Counted from the stretch's first letter, positions 18,133 to 26,779 are shown. The stretch is 64,000 bases of DNA from Calditrichia bacterium (GCA_028284905.1 JANQQU010000084.1:186001-250000), one strand, 5' to 3'. A program made the numbers and translations. Notes: a model not told the origin generated them from the sequence alone.

Positions 18133-19530
18133 CTACCAGTTCATAAAATAGGGCGGTATCAACAACAAGAATCCGGTAATCATCAAGATAATCTGCAGCG
18201 GCAGCACCCATCTGGCCCATTTTTCCCATGAGATATCTGCGAGAGAAAGCACTCCCATTAGTACTGCGGAGGTGGGAATTATCATGTTGCTGAACCCATC
18301 GCCAAATTGAAAAGCGAGCACTGCCGTCTGCCGGGAAATACCTACCAGATCGGCCAGTGGGGCCATGATCGGCATTGTTAAAGCTGCCTGTCCGCTACCG
18401 GAAGGAACCAGAAAATTAATCGCGGTTTGTATCACAAACATCGCCTGGCTGGAAACAACCGGACCAAAATCGCTGATCGCTCCGGATGTGCTGTGGAGGA
18501 TGGTATCGATAATTTGACCATCCCGGGCAACAATCAGAATACCGCGGGCAAAGGCGATAATCAGAGCAGTGCCAACCAGGTCTTTAGCGCCATCAATAAA
18601 TGCTGTGGACGTTTCTTTCACACTTAGCCGGCCAACTATCGCGACCGCAATGCCGGTAAGCAGAAATACCGCGGTGATTTCTTCGATGTACCATTGGTAG
18701 CGCAACACCCCGAAAACCAGTAGCACCAATCCGGCGCCAAAAGTCAGTAAAACCAGTTTCTGATGACGGCTGAGCCCGCTAAAATCCCCGCTGTGGTAGC
18801 TTTGAGGAACTTCTCGTCGCTGCTGATCCGCTTTGTAAGTGGGGCTTTTTTGCGGTGATTTTTTGATTTTGCCGATATAAATCAGCACAAAAAAGATCGT
18901 AATAGCAGTGATAATGATCCAGGTTATAAACCGATAACCGATTCCCGAAAATAAGGGGAGGCCGGCAATGCCTTGCGCGACGCCAATGGTAAAAGGGTTT
19001 AAGAGCGCTGCCGCAAAACCGGCGTGTGCAGCAAGGTAGGACATCGCAATACCGGTAATCGTATCATATCCCAGGGCCAAAGAGAGGGGAATAAAGATCA
19101 GTACGAATGGAATTACCTGTTCGCTCATGCCAAAAGTGGCGCCGGCCAGGGAGAAAAGGATCATGATCATTGGGATCAGGTATTTTTGCAGAAAGCGGGA
19201 GGATTTATGGGATTTTACAATGGCGGCAATAGCGGCATCGACTGCCCGGGTCTGCTGAAAAATAGAAAATGCGCCACCAACAATCAAAACGAAACCGATG
19301 ATCAGCGCGGCATCAGTAAAACCGCGTATCGGGGCCATCAGCACCTCTGCAATGCCCTGGGGATTGCTCTCAAGGTATTCAAAAGATGAAGCCAGCACAA
19401 CTTCCCGGCCGTCAACAATTGCCGTCTGGTACTGTCCCCCGGGAATCAGCCAGGTTAGTATTGCTACCAGCACAATCACCAGGGAAATGATCAAATATGT
19501 ATCGGGTGCTTTCAATCTAGATAGTTTCAT
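18133..19530 (-). CDS. YfcC/DcuC-type inner-membrane carrier
   Basis: This 465-residue membrane protein has about 12 hydrophobic helices and the family features of YfcC (C4-dicarboxylate anaerobic carrier-like): TWLIPGGQY after the first helix, the FSLAGATFGMSEQ re-entrant-like segment, and the NFLVPSGSGQAALTMPIMAPLADL motif near residue 380. YfcC relatives are annotated as dicarboxylate or basic amino acid carriers, but few have been tested. It begins 13 bases after the RpiR gene. In this operon it is the likely route for breakdown products, such as short aspartyl peptides or amino acids, through the inner membrane. Family secure; substrate inferred. Confidence 0.86.
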   Translation of the reverse strand: MKLSRLKAPDTYLIISLVIVLVAILTWLIPGGQYQTAIVDGREVVLASSFEYLESNPQGIAEVLMAPIRGFTDAALIIGFVLIVGGAFSIFQQTRAVDAAIAAIVKSHKSSRFLQKYLIPMIMILFSLAGATFGMSEQVIPFVLIFIPLSLALGYDTITGIAMSYLAAHAGFAAALLNPFTIGVAQGIAGLPLFSGIGYRFITWIIITAITIFFVLIYIGKIKKSPQKSPTYKADQQRREVPQSYHSGDFSGLSRHQKLVLLTFGAGLVLLVFGVLRYQWYIEEITAVFLLTGIAVAIVGRLSVKETSTAFIDGAKDLVGTALIIAFARGILIVARDGQIIDTILHSTSGAISDFGPVVSSQAMFVIQTAINFLVPSGSGQAALTMPIMAPLADLVGISRQTAVLAFQFGDGFSNMIIPTSAVLMGVLSLADISWEKWARWVLPLQIILMITGFLLLIPPYFMNW

Positions 19531-19543
19531 ATCAAGTAAATTT

Positions 19544-20392
19544 TTATGGTTTAATCGTACGATAATTTTCGGTGATACGATTCAGGCTTTTCAGCATTCT
19601 TTCCGCGCGTTCCCGTTCCTGCAAGGCCGACTCGGTAGAAATTGCGTTGATTAAAACCGAAATCGCTGCAAAAGAGTTGGTGTAGAGCATATTTTCGCTT
19701 TTTACAATCAGGTTGACGTCTGCGTAAAAAGTAACCGGAGATGCCTCGCGATTGGTGACAGCAATTACCGGAATATTTTCTTCACTGGCGTATTTGGCCA
19801 GATCGATTGTATCGCGGGAGTAGGGAGGGAAGGAAAAAACGATTAAAATATTATCTTTTTTAAAAAAAAGCGCCTGCTCCAGAAAGAGCGAAGAGCCATT
19901 TCGGAATGGCAGCGCGTTGATACCAATTTGATTCAACTGGTAGGCGAGAATTTCCGATAGCAGATAAGAGATGCCTAAGCCCGCACTGTAAACACAACTG
20001 GCATTATTGATCAGTTTGACTGCCTGATCAAAAGTGCCCCGGTCGATTAAGTTTAAGGTTTCATTGATATTCTTGATATCGATGTTTGCAACAGAGGTGA
20101 GCGTATCATCTTCGAGGTTTTCCAACTGGGGAAAAATCCGGCTGCCTTCCAGGCGGGATTGCAGTTCCTCGGCAATCTTGACACGCATCTCGCTGAATCC
20201 GCTAAAACCGACCCGTTGGGCAAAGCGCACCACAGATGCAACGCTGGCGTCAGTTTCCCGGGATATGTTCTGAACATTGAGAAAAGGGATTCTGTCAAAA
20301 TTTTCAATAAAGAAATCCGCCAGTTTACGCTGATTCTTTGGCAGCGTTTCATAAGTATTCTGGATTTTTATCTTAGTATTTATATCCTGCAT
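19544..20392 (-). CDS. RpiR/MurR family transcriptional regulator
   Basis: This 282-residue repressor-type protein has an N-terminal helix-turn-helix domain (about 1-77, with NISRETDASVASVVRFAQRVGF as two adjoining segments) and a C-terminal SIS domain (about 125-250: VYSAGLGIS, FSFPPYSRDT, IPVIAVTN). SIS domains bind phosphosugars or related small ligands. Its gene lies third in the operon, 13 bases from each neighbour, so it probably controls its own operon. A candidate operator is the perfect palindrome at 22441-22456. What it senses is unknown; a breakdown product of the imported substrate is likely. Confidence 0.88.
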   Translation of the reverse strand: MQDINTKIKIQNTYETLPKNQRKLADFFIENFDRIPFLNVQNISRETDASVASVVRFAQRVGFSGFSEMRVKIAEELQSRLEGSRIFPQLENLEDDTLTSVANIDIKNINETLNLIDRGTFDQAVKLINNASCVYSAGLGISYLLSEILAYQLNQIGINALPFRNGSSLFLEQALFFKKDNILIVFSFPPYSRDTIDLAKYASEENIPVIAVTNREASPVTFYADVNLIVKSENMLYTNSFAAISVLINAISTESALQERERAERMLKSLNRITENYRTIKP

Positions 20393-20405
20393 ATTTCTAT
20401 CCCTG

Positions 20406-21299
20406 TTAATTAAGCAGTTTTAGATGGCGTAAATTGAAGCGCTGTCCGGCTTGTAGCAGGTGCATCCGGATGTCAAATGCAGAAAGATTGCCGTTGCTAT
20501 CCTCGGTAATATGCCGGGCGCTGCTGGCATCAAATATCATTACTGTGTTTTCTCCAATCACTTCCAGGATTTGTCCTGGTTGGATGATCACGGCCGTGGA
20601 TTCATCGATGCCAATGCCGCTGAGAGCGGGGTGTTCAAGCACCAGACTGATCAGGCGGTTATGCCGTTTACGGCGGATAAAGTGCTGGTCGATAATGGCA
20701 TTTCTCAGGAATCCGAAACCCGCTGAGGTTTCGATATTTCCGGCACGAATTGTCCGGAAAGCGGGAGGAGATGATTGTGCCTCGGGATTTTGGCCGCTGG
20801 CTAGCTTTTCGTTGCCGGTAATCATTATTTCACTCATCACTGCTGCACCGGCGCTGGTACCGGCAATGGTGCCGCCTGCTTGATAAATAGTCTTGATCCG
20901 TTCCAGAAAACGGGTACCGGCAAGCGCCGCCGTCAGACGGTTTTGATCGCCCCCGGAAAAGAAGATACCGCTTATGCCGTCCAACTTGGCTAGCGTTGAA
21001 TCATGGTCAAGTGTTTCCCGGCTGCCCAGAATAAAATCTACCATGCCGGCGCCTTGTTTTTCCAGCTGATACTTCTGAAAAAGAGCGACATCCAGGGGAA
21101 TACTGCTCGCCAGGGGAATAATTAAAATTTTGCTTTCGGCACCCCCGGCGAGATCAACAACCTTCTTCATCACAACAGCCGGCCGCTTCCCGCCGCCAAT
21201 AATAACTAAATGCCCTTTTTCCTGGGCAAACATACCGGAGGAAAAAAGCAATATTCCCCAAAATATCGCTTTGTTGAATAAGCAGGCTACAATATTCAA
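20406..21299 (-). CDS. Exported cyanophycinase-type S51 peptidase
   Basis: This 297-residue serine peptidase has a signal peptide (about 1-26) and the complete S51 motif set: LVIIGGG at about 31-37, FFSGGDQNRL at about 113-122, and GGTIAGTSAGAAVMSE with nucleophile S149. A later GIDESTAVII matches the segment near the active site. The length fits cyanophycinase rather than the shorter dipeptidase E. The start is TTG at 21299, with GAGGAG nine bases upstream. The enzyme should act in the periplasm or outer membrane on aspartyl-containing peptides, complementing the secreted S51 protein at the far end of the operon. True cyanophycin activity is not shown by sequence alone. Confidence 0.87.
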   Translation of the reverse strand: MNIVACLFNKAIFWGILLFSSGMFAQEKGHLVIIGGGKRPAVVMKKVVDLAGGAESKILIIPLASSIPLDVALFQKYQLEKQGAGMVDFILGSRETLDHDSTLAKLDGISGIFFSGGDQNRLTAALAGTRFLERIKTIYQAGGTIAGTSAGAAVMSEIMITGNEKLASGQNPEAQSSPPAFRTIRAGNIETSAGFGFLRNAIIDQHFIRRKRHNRLISLVLEHPALSGIGIDESTAVIIQPGQILEVIGENTVMIFDASSARHITEDSNGNLSAFDIRMHLLQAGQRFNLRHLKLLN

Positions 21300-21336
21300 A
21301 TTGATAACTCCTCAAAGTTGCTGGCTATTTTATCAA

Positions 21337-22440
21337 TTAATTATTTGTTCTTTGAATTAGCGCCAGGGCGATTTCTGCTGCTTTTAGAAGATCTTTTTTC
21401 AGGATAAACTCATCGTTTGCATGGGGATTCTGAGCACCGATACCAATATTGACGGTTGGTATTCCTTTCGCATTAAGGGCGTTCGCATCACTGCCACCCG
21501 GAGATATTTGCGGTGTCGGGATAAGCCCGGATTGACGAATCGCCGAGCTAATCTTTTGATATACCGGCATGTTTTCAGTCAGGCAATACGGCTTAAATTC
21601 CCACTCTGCGCTAAAATTTAAAGTCGCACCGGCGCTTGCAGCCGCAGCGCTGAAATGCGCCTGTATTTCAGATATGACAGATTCTACCCTTCCCGGATCC
21701 AATGATCGAACTTCCCCCTGCAGATGGGCCTTTTCCGGGACAACATTAACCGCCATGCCACCTTCCAGCAAACCAATATTCGCAGTGGTGATTTCATCGA
21801 TACGCCCAAGCCGAAGGCGGTTGATGGCATCGGCAGCTACCGCAATTGCACTGATTCCTTTTTCCGGAGCGATGCCGGAATGTGCTGCTTTCCCTAAAAA
21901 CGCTGCGGAAAATTTTTGGGCGCCGAAGGATTGACAAACAAAATTCCCCGGCCGAAAGGAAGAATCGAAAACAAATCCCATCTGTATATCATCATTTAAA
22001 GCGAGATAGCGGGACCCGGATAGATTGGTTTCTTCGCAGACAGTAAATGCGACTGTAAAATCCGCAATAGGCAACTGCTGCTGGTATGCATATTCAATCG
22101 CATATAGAATGGCGCTGATGCCGGCCCGGTTGTCTGCACCGAGTATCGTTCTGCCGTCAGAACAAATTTTTTCCTCATCAACGATTGGGTTCAAATCTGC
22201 GGTCGATCGGGCGGTATCCATATGGGAAAGGAGCACAACATTTCCACCACTCCCCAGTTTACCAATCAGGTTACCGCTGTTTCCTCCGCTAATTTCCTGG
22301 GCATTATCTTCTTCAAGCGAAATATTCAGGCGGCTGAGAAATGCTTTAATATAATCCTTGACAGCCTCCTCATTTCCGGAAAGCCCTTCAATGGTAGCGG
22401 TTTGCAAAAAAATGTCGATAAGTCGGGATGGAATGCTCAT
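21337..22440 (-). CDS. M20-family metallopeptidase (PepT-like tripeptidase)
   Basis: This 367-residue cytoplasmic peptidase has the M20 zinc-binding plan: LLSHMDTA (first His and catalytic Asp), LGADNRAG (bridging Asp), CEETNLSGS (catalytic Glu-Glu), FDSS, and a late NPHANDE with the final His. A dimerisation domain lies between about 180 and 290 (AAHSGIAPEKG). No signal peptide is present. It matches PepT2/tripeptide aminopeptidase-like proteins and should split small peptides after import. It is the first gene of the operon. There is no Shine-Dalgarno before its ATG; a palindrome ends one base upstream instead. Confidence 0.88.
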   Translation of the reverse strand: MSIPSRLIDIFLQTATIEGLSGNEEAVKDYIKAFLSRLNISLEEDNAQEISGGNSGNLIGKLGSGGNVVLLSHMDTARSTADLNPIVDEEKICSDGRTILGADNRAGISAILYAIEYAYQQQLPIADFTVAFTVCEETNLSGSRYLALNDDIQMGFVFDSSFRPGNFVCQSFGAQKFSAAFLGKAAHSGIAPEKGISAIAVAADAINRLRLGRIDEITTANIGLLEGGMAVNVVPEKAHLQGEVRSLDPGRVESVISEIQAHFSAAAASAGATLNFSAEWEFKPYCLTENMPVYQKISSAIRQSGLIPTPQISPGGSDANALNAKGIPTVNIGIGAQNPHANDEFILKKDLLKAAEIALALIQRTNN

Positions 22441-22456
22441 TGAAATAAAAATTTCA
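22441..22456. promoter_or_regulatory. Candidate RpiR operator palindrome
   Basis: TGAAATAAAAATTTCA is a perfect 16-bp palindrome (TGAAAT, 4-base centre, ATTTCA) that touches the ATG of the first operon gene. RpiR-family sites are commonly palindromes with TGAAA/TTTCA-like ends. Bound protein here would block the start of the message. Role inferred from position and symmetry. Confidence 0.55.
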
Positions 22457-22484
22457 TTTTTTGTTTTATTGAAAAATTTATTAC

Positions 22485-22513
22485 AACTTATAAAATAAAT
22501 AAATTTTTGTCAA
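22485..22513 (-). promoter_or_regulatory. Candidate sigma-70-type promoter of the peptidase/TonB operon
   Basis: On the minus strand a TTGACA (22513-22508) is followed after 17 bases by TAAGTT (22490-22485), or after 15 bases by TATAAG. Surroundings are very AT-rich. The start site would fall near 22478, putting the palindrome at 22441-22456 downstream, between start site and ATG. Confidence 0.5.
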
Positions 22514-22610
22514 TAGAAGATTGAATAAAAATTGTGGACGAAGCAGTAGAAGAGATTTTATACTGAGGGAAATCATCCGAACAAGCGCCGGTTTTTTGTG
22601 GGGCTAAATA

Positions 22611-22645
22611 AAAAAGGGCACAACAAGTTGGTTGCGCCCTTTTTG
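22611..22645. terminator. Bidirectional terminator-like hairpin
   Basis: AAAAAGGGC pairs with GCCCTTTTT, and inside it CAAC pairs with GTTG. Both flanks carry A/T tracts, so it can work in either direction. No gene end lies directly next to it, which is unusual. The right arm (GGTTGCGCCCTTTTT) is the same as that of the hairpin at 9246. Confidence 0.8.
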
Positions 22646-22708
22646 TTTATATCACAAACTGTCTTGTCCTTTTAAACATTCCCATCTTTTATATTGAACA
22701 TAAAATGG

Positions 22709-22950
22709 TAGAAATATGTTGCCCCTACAGGACTCTCAATTATAAACCGATTCACTGGCTATAAACATTCCGCCCCTACGGGGCTCTTTGTTTTCAACAG
22801 ATTCTACTGGTTATAGATATCTCGCCCTACAGGGCGTTCAATAAGCTTTAAGTAAAATTTTAAACAAAACAAGTCCCATAGGGACGACATATTTGTAGCT
22901 AAAAAGCAGCCAAAAATCTTTGAGCCCCATAGGGGCGACATATTTATCAG
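22709..22950. repeat. Array of five REP-like palindromic elements
   Basis: Five short palindromes centre on GCCCCTA(C/T)GGGGC-like cores: 22709-22737, 22761-22788 and 22811-22840 in one orientation, then 22872-22898 and 22922-22950 in the opposite orientation (GGGGCGACATATTT...). Copies 2 and 3 also share an upstream stretch (GATTC-CTGG-TATA). The five are diverged rather than identical and lie between two terminator hairpins. This resembles the REP-like intergenic repeats common in Bacteroidetes-group genomes. No coding frame is credible here. The rest of 22457-23027 holds only AT-rich sequence and the hairpins listed. Confidence 0.8.
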
Positions 22951-22970
22951 TTTGTAAACCTGTCTAATAC

Positions 22971-23006
22971 AAAAAAGGGCGCTTCCATCAGTTTGCGCCC
23001 TTTTTT
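22971..23006. terminator. Rho-independent terminator (bidirectional)
   Basis: A perfect 12-bp stem, AAAAAAGGGCGC against GCGCCCTTTTTT, with a 12-base loop. It lies 22 bases past the stop codon of the minus-strand gene at 23028-23537 and is its likely terminator. Very similar to the hairpins at 9246 and 22611. Confidence 0.9.
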
Positions 23007-23027
23007 GAATGTTTGTTCTGATGAATC

Positions 23028-23537
23028 TCAGGATGCGATCGGCCACGTTGATAGATCGGTAAGTTTCTCAAGAAAAATGCCATATGCTTCCAGAGAGGAA
23101 AAATACTTCAAATATTCCCGCACATCGTTACGGATTTCATCAAAAGAAGCTTCGTTGAGGCATTGGGTATTGATATGATTGACGCATTCGAAAACCTTCG
23201 CCTGAAAAACGGTTTCTTTTTCCGGATGGTAATTCCCTTGAAAGTCCAAAGGGTAAAAGGTATCAAAAGCCGCAAAGATAATCTGGAAAAAGATTCGTTC
23301 CTCATTTGCCGGAAGGCAGCACTCCTGAAAAATAAAATCCAGCATTATTTTTCGCCGGCACTCAAATCGTTTTAAGGTCTCTTTTACTTCGCTGGAGAGT
23401 TTCTCCATAGTGACAGGATTTATACCACGCCGAACCAGCGCTTTTCGCTGCATTGACAGTTTTAGCATTTCAAAAATCGCATTCAGCGCATCGTCCAGCG
23501 AGGTATTCAAACAAGTTTTTTTGCTAGACAAAAACAT
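23028..23537 (-). CDS. Hypothetical helical protein
   Basis: This 169-residue protein matches no family I can recognise. It appears soluble, mostly alpha-helical and has six cysteines (residues near 9, 79, 91, 92, 139 and 147), two of them adjacent in QECCLP. It has no signal peptide. The ATG at 23537 is preceded by AAAGGGA, and a strong terminator follows the stop codon. These signals, rather than any domain, support it as a real gene. It is transcribed alone between the repeat array and the TPR protein gene. Confidence 0.6.
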   Translation of the reverse strand: MFLSSKKTCLNTSLDDALNAIFEMLKLSMQRKALVRRGINPVTMEKLSSEVKETLKRFECRRKIMLDFIFQECCLPANEERIFFQIIFAAFDTFYPLDFQGNYHPEKETVFQAKVFECVNHINTQCLNEASFDEIRNDVREYLKYFSSLEAYGIFLEKLTDLSTWPIAS

Positions 23538-23635
23538 TTTTTCCCTTTCTCATAAATCTTATAAACGAATTTTTATTTGAATCCTCACTTTATAAGAGAC
23601 CGGAGAAAAAGAAAAAAACTCAGCTAAAACGCGGC

Positions 23636-24904
23636 TTAACGATCCCGCTCGATCTTTTCGATCTTCTTGGCGGCATCCTTAGCCTTTTTATGCGCGGGAT
23701 AATTTCTCAGAACAAGCTCATAATATTCGACTGCCCGGACATTATCCCCTAAATCTTTTTCGGCTATTTCACCGGCTTCGACCAATAAGTCCGGTGCATT
23801 TTCGTAATTGGGAAAGAGTTCTGCTACCCTGGCCAACGTCTCCATTGCCGGTTGTGGCTGACGCATCTTTTTCCGATAGATTTCCGCAATCTCTTCCAGA
23901 GCCTCCGGTCCGCGGGGAGATTGGGGATATTTTTCCAGGAGCATACTCAGCGCATCAATTGCCGCCTGGTAGGTCTTCATCTTATCTTTATTCAATTTAC
24001 CAATTCGCCATAATGCCTCTGCGGCCTGGGGATGATCCGGATAAGTTTGAACAAAGGTGCCGTATTGGTCGCTGGCTTGCAAGTATCCTTTCTGTTTTTT
24101 TTCACGGATTTCCGCCAGCATAAACATTGCCTCGCCGCCCTGCGCGCTGTCTGCATAAGTGGAAACAATCCGGCTAAAGGTATCAGCCGCACGGCCGGCG
24201 TCATTCATGTGCTCATATTGCAGTTTGCCCTGTTGGAGTAACACCTGGGCCAGTAAGGGATGATCCGGGTAAACCGTTTTGAAGCGATGATAGGTGGCAT
24301 CCGCAAATTCATGATCACCATCTTCACTATACAAGCGGGCAATGTTTAATAACACCTTGGGGATGCGCATATCTTCCGGGAAATAGCTTATAAATGCATT
24401 GTGTTCGCCGATCTGCGTTGTAAGCAGGTCTTTTACTGCTAACTCATTTAAAACCTCCAGATAACGAAAATACTGGTCCTCCGGCTGACTGGCCGGAAAG
24501 CCGTTCTCCATGGTCTGGCCCAGCCAGTCTCTTTTCGTGAAAAATTGCTTCTCCGCATTAAATATCCGCTGAAGTGCAGATACGCTTTCGGTGAAATAGT
24601 TGTTTGCCGGATACATGCATACTACTTTTAAATAAGCAGCCACAGCCTGGGATTCTTTCCCTTTTTCTTCATGAATCTTGGCAATAAGCAACTGGGCGCG
24701 CTGCGCATTGGGATGCCCCGGAAACGTAACGATGAAGTGGTCAAGTTCCCGGATGAGGTAGTCGCGAAGCTTTTTGTCCTGCCTTTCCCAAAGCGTTTCG
24801 TAAAACTGGTATCCGCGCCCGGGATCATATTGGCTGAAAAGCATGCCGGAATCAATCAGAAGAAAGAGAACAACAAGAGGTAATAGTTTCATAATAGATT
24901 TCAT
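23636..24904 (-). CDS. Exported tetratricopeptide-repeat protein (YbgF/BamD-like repeats)
   Basis: I take the ATG at 24904 as the start (422 residues), because it opens a clear signal peptide (MKSIMKLLPLVVLFLLIDSG) and has GGGAAG upstream; an upstream in-frame start would add 11 charged residues. The mature part is about eight TPR-like repeats with the pattern A...Y..(V)..YP..P.A..AL, as in YbgF and BamD: YHRFKTVYPDHPLLAQVL, YGTFVQTYPDHPQAAEAL, LSMLLEKYPQSPRGPEAL. Such proteins act as periplasmic scaffolds, often for outer-membrane assembly or cell-wall work. No lipobox cysteine is evident. Partner unknown. Confidence 0.8.
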   Translation of the reverse strand: MKSIMKLLPLVVLFLLIDSGMLFSQYDPGRGYQFYETLWERQDKKLRDYLIRELDHFIVTFPGHPNAQRAQLLIAKIHEEKGKESQAVAAYLKVVCMYPANNYFTESVSALQRIFNAEKQFFTKRDWLGQTMENGFPASQPEDQYFRYLEVLNELAVKDLLTTQIGEHNAFISYFPEDMRIPKVLLNIARLYSEDGDHEFADATYHRFKTVYPDHPLLAQVLLQQGKLQYEHMNDAGRAADTFSRIVSTYADSAQGGEAMFMLAEIREKKQKGYLQASDQYGTFVQTYPDHPQAAEALWRIGKLNKDKMKTYQAAIDALSMLLEKYPQSPRGPEALEEIAEIYRKKMRQPQPAMETLARVAELFPNYENAPDLLVEAGEIAEKDLGDNVRAVEYYELVLRNYPAHKKAKDAAKKIEKIERDR

Positions 24905-25083
24905 TTTATCTTCCCGGTTTTTAGTGGACCGATACAACTTTAAGGATGTTATATTTTATAGTGATTGAACTTAACCTGCAAGTAAAAGTTCAGCCAGGAA
25001 AATTGCCGTTCACTAAGCTGCCTTTGCCTGCTCTCAGGAAAATCTTTAATAGGGAAAGCGATTCGCAGTGATTATCTTGGGCG

Positions 25084-25818
25084 ATGGCCATGCTGGAGAC
25101 TATACAGTCATTTTATAACGGGTTTTATCTGGAGAAACCGCTGGGGAATAATGCGTTTTCCTATGACCAGAGAATGACATGTAAACTTTATGTGCCGCCA
25201 TTGTATTCTGGTAGCCCGGCCAATCTTGAAACCGGAACAGAAGTTGTTTTCAGCGAATTCGATGAAGGCAATGAATTTAACAAATCGGGACTGCAGGCTT
25301 TTATCTATTATCGACTGGCCGACAAACACGTCTTCATTTTCGATAATCATAACCATGCTTTCTTTTTCTGGATTGCTGCCTGGCAACATGGGGTATTTCC
25401 GCCCGGGCTGCCTTTATTGCATGTCGATCAACATACGGATATGCGGGAACCGGAAAGCTGGTTTGATGAAAAACGCCTGGAAAAGGAAGGATTGGCGTAT
25501 GCCTTTCGCTATACCAATGAAACGCTTAACGTGGGAAACTTTATTCAACCGGCGCTGAAACTTGGATTGTTTTCCCGGGTAGATATCGTCGACAGCACCG
25601 TCAGTTTTGCGAAGACCTATCAGGCGCCCTACGCGCTCGATATTGATGTTGATATATTTTCGGATGATATGGCTTACATTCCGGCAGCGGAAAAATTAGT
25701 AAAAATAAGAGGCTATATTTCTGCAGCGAAGATGATTACAATCGCTACCAGTCCTTATTTTATTGACCAGGAACGGGCGATTGAGAAGATACACGAAATG
25801 CTCCAGCCGGAACAATGA
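25084..25818 (+). CDS. UPF0489 family protein
   Basis: This 244-residue cytoplasmic protein has the UPF0489 pattern: a DNHNHA motif near 84-89 (VFIFDNHNHAFFFW), LLHVDQHTDM near 111-120, and ALDIDVDIFSD near 181-191. The Asp/His clusters look like a metal site, and the fold has been compared with arginase-like enzymes, but no reaction is established. The ATG at 25084 is poorly supported by a ribosome site; ATG 25090 two codons later is an alternative. It stands alone after a 179-base gap from the divergent TPR gene and precedes the DUF2059-like gene. Confidence 0.78.
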   Translation: MAMLETIQSFYNGFYLEKPLGNNAFSYDQRMTCKLYVPPLYSGSPANLETGTEVVFSEFDEGNEFNKSGLQAFIYYRLADKHVFIFDNHNHAFFFWIAAWQHGVFPPGLPLLHVDQHTDMREPESWFDEKRLEKEGLAYAFRYTNETLNVGNFIQPALKLGLFSRVDIVDSTVSFAKTYQAPYALDIDVDIFSDDMAYIPAAEKLVKIRGYISAAKMITIATSPYFIDQERAIEKIHEMLQPEQ

Positions 25819-25902
25819 GACGAAACGATGGTTATGATATGATGCCGTGAACTTTCGGCAATAAGGGTATATTTGAAGAATTGTGCTAAATTGGAGAATG
25901 AT

Positions 25903-26706
25903 ATGTTGCTGCGACGGATGATGTTGCCGGTATTATTATTGTTACAGATGATTGTCTTTGCTCAGGACAAAACGGTGCTATCGGCGGAAATTCTGGAAAA
26001 GAGCGAATTCCCTGATGTGCTGCAGGAATTAACCGGGATGGTTCAGCAGGTAGTAAATGACCGCCGGGAAGAAATGGGCACATCGGCAGTGCTGGTAGAA
26101 AATACCTTTTTGCGTGCCGCTGATCCGGATATTCTGTTCAAGGTTGCCCGGGATCATATGGCCCAAAAATTTGATGATTTACTGGCAGTAGAAGTTCTCA
26201 ATTTTTTGAAATCACCATTGTATCAACGAATTAAAACTTTCGAGGAAAGGCTCGATCAACTGGCGGATCAGAGTGCGCTGATTTCTTACGGAGAGCAATT
26301 GCAGAAGCGGCCGCCGGATCCGGCACTGCTATCCCTCGTCCAGCGCCTTGATGAAGCAACACGCAGCAGTGAAAACGTTGTAAATTTAATGCCAACAGTT
26401 ACTTATAAGATTTTTGAAGCCTGGAATCTCACCCGCCCTTTGGCGGAACGCATACCGGAAGTGAAACTGAAAGAAGAGAAAACCGGGGCAATTACCGCGA
26501 TGACGCCGGTGATGAAAAATACCATCACCCTGATGATGCTCTATGCTTATGAGGAAACCCCGCTGGATGAATTGGAAACGTATTGTGCTTTTTACGAATC
26601 TGCTGCCGGGAAATGGCTGGTGAATACTTCCGTAGATGCATTGGATGCCTGCCTTGCAGAAGTGACTCGCCGCAGTAATGCCAAATTAACAGAAAACCCT
26701 CAATAA
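25903..26706 (+). CDS. Exported DUF2059-like protein
   Basis: Starting at the ATG at 25903 (GGAG about nine bases upstream) gives 267 residues with a signal peptide of about 20 (MLLRRMMLPVLLLLQMIVFAQ in outline). The body is helical. The pattern ETYCAFYESAAGKWLVNTSVDAL near the end is the DUF2059 hallmark (a helix followed by FY.S..GK). A similar half-motif earlier (EVLNFLKSPLYQRI) suggests two copies of the unit. DUF2059 proteins are exported and of unknown function. An earlier TTG at 25873 would place ten charged residues before the signal peptide and is less likely. Confidence 0.68.
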   Translation: MLLRRMMLPVLLLLQMIVFAQDKTVLSAEILEKSEFPDVLQELTGMVQQVVNDRREEMGTSAVLVENTFLRAADPDILFKVARDHMAQKFDDLLAVEVLNFLKSPLYQRIKTFEERLDQLADQSALISYGEQLQKRPPDPALLSLVQRLDEATRSSENVVNLMPTVTYKIFEAWNLTRPLAERIPEVKLKEEKTGAITAMTPVMKNTITLMMLYAYEETPLDELETYCAFYESAAGKWLVNTSVDALDACLAEVTRRSNAKLTENPQ

Positions 26707-26779
26707 CTTGCAAAAACCTCAAATTGAATATTGGACTTCGGAGCCTGGGGATTCTTCATGAATTTCCGGGTTAACTAAA

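Noticed and set aside
22709-22950. CRISPR-like array
   Set aside because: The repeats are palindromic, diverged, irregularly spaced and change orientation, with no cas genes nearby.
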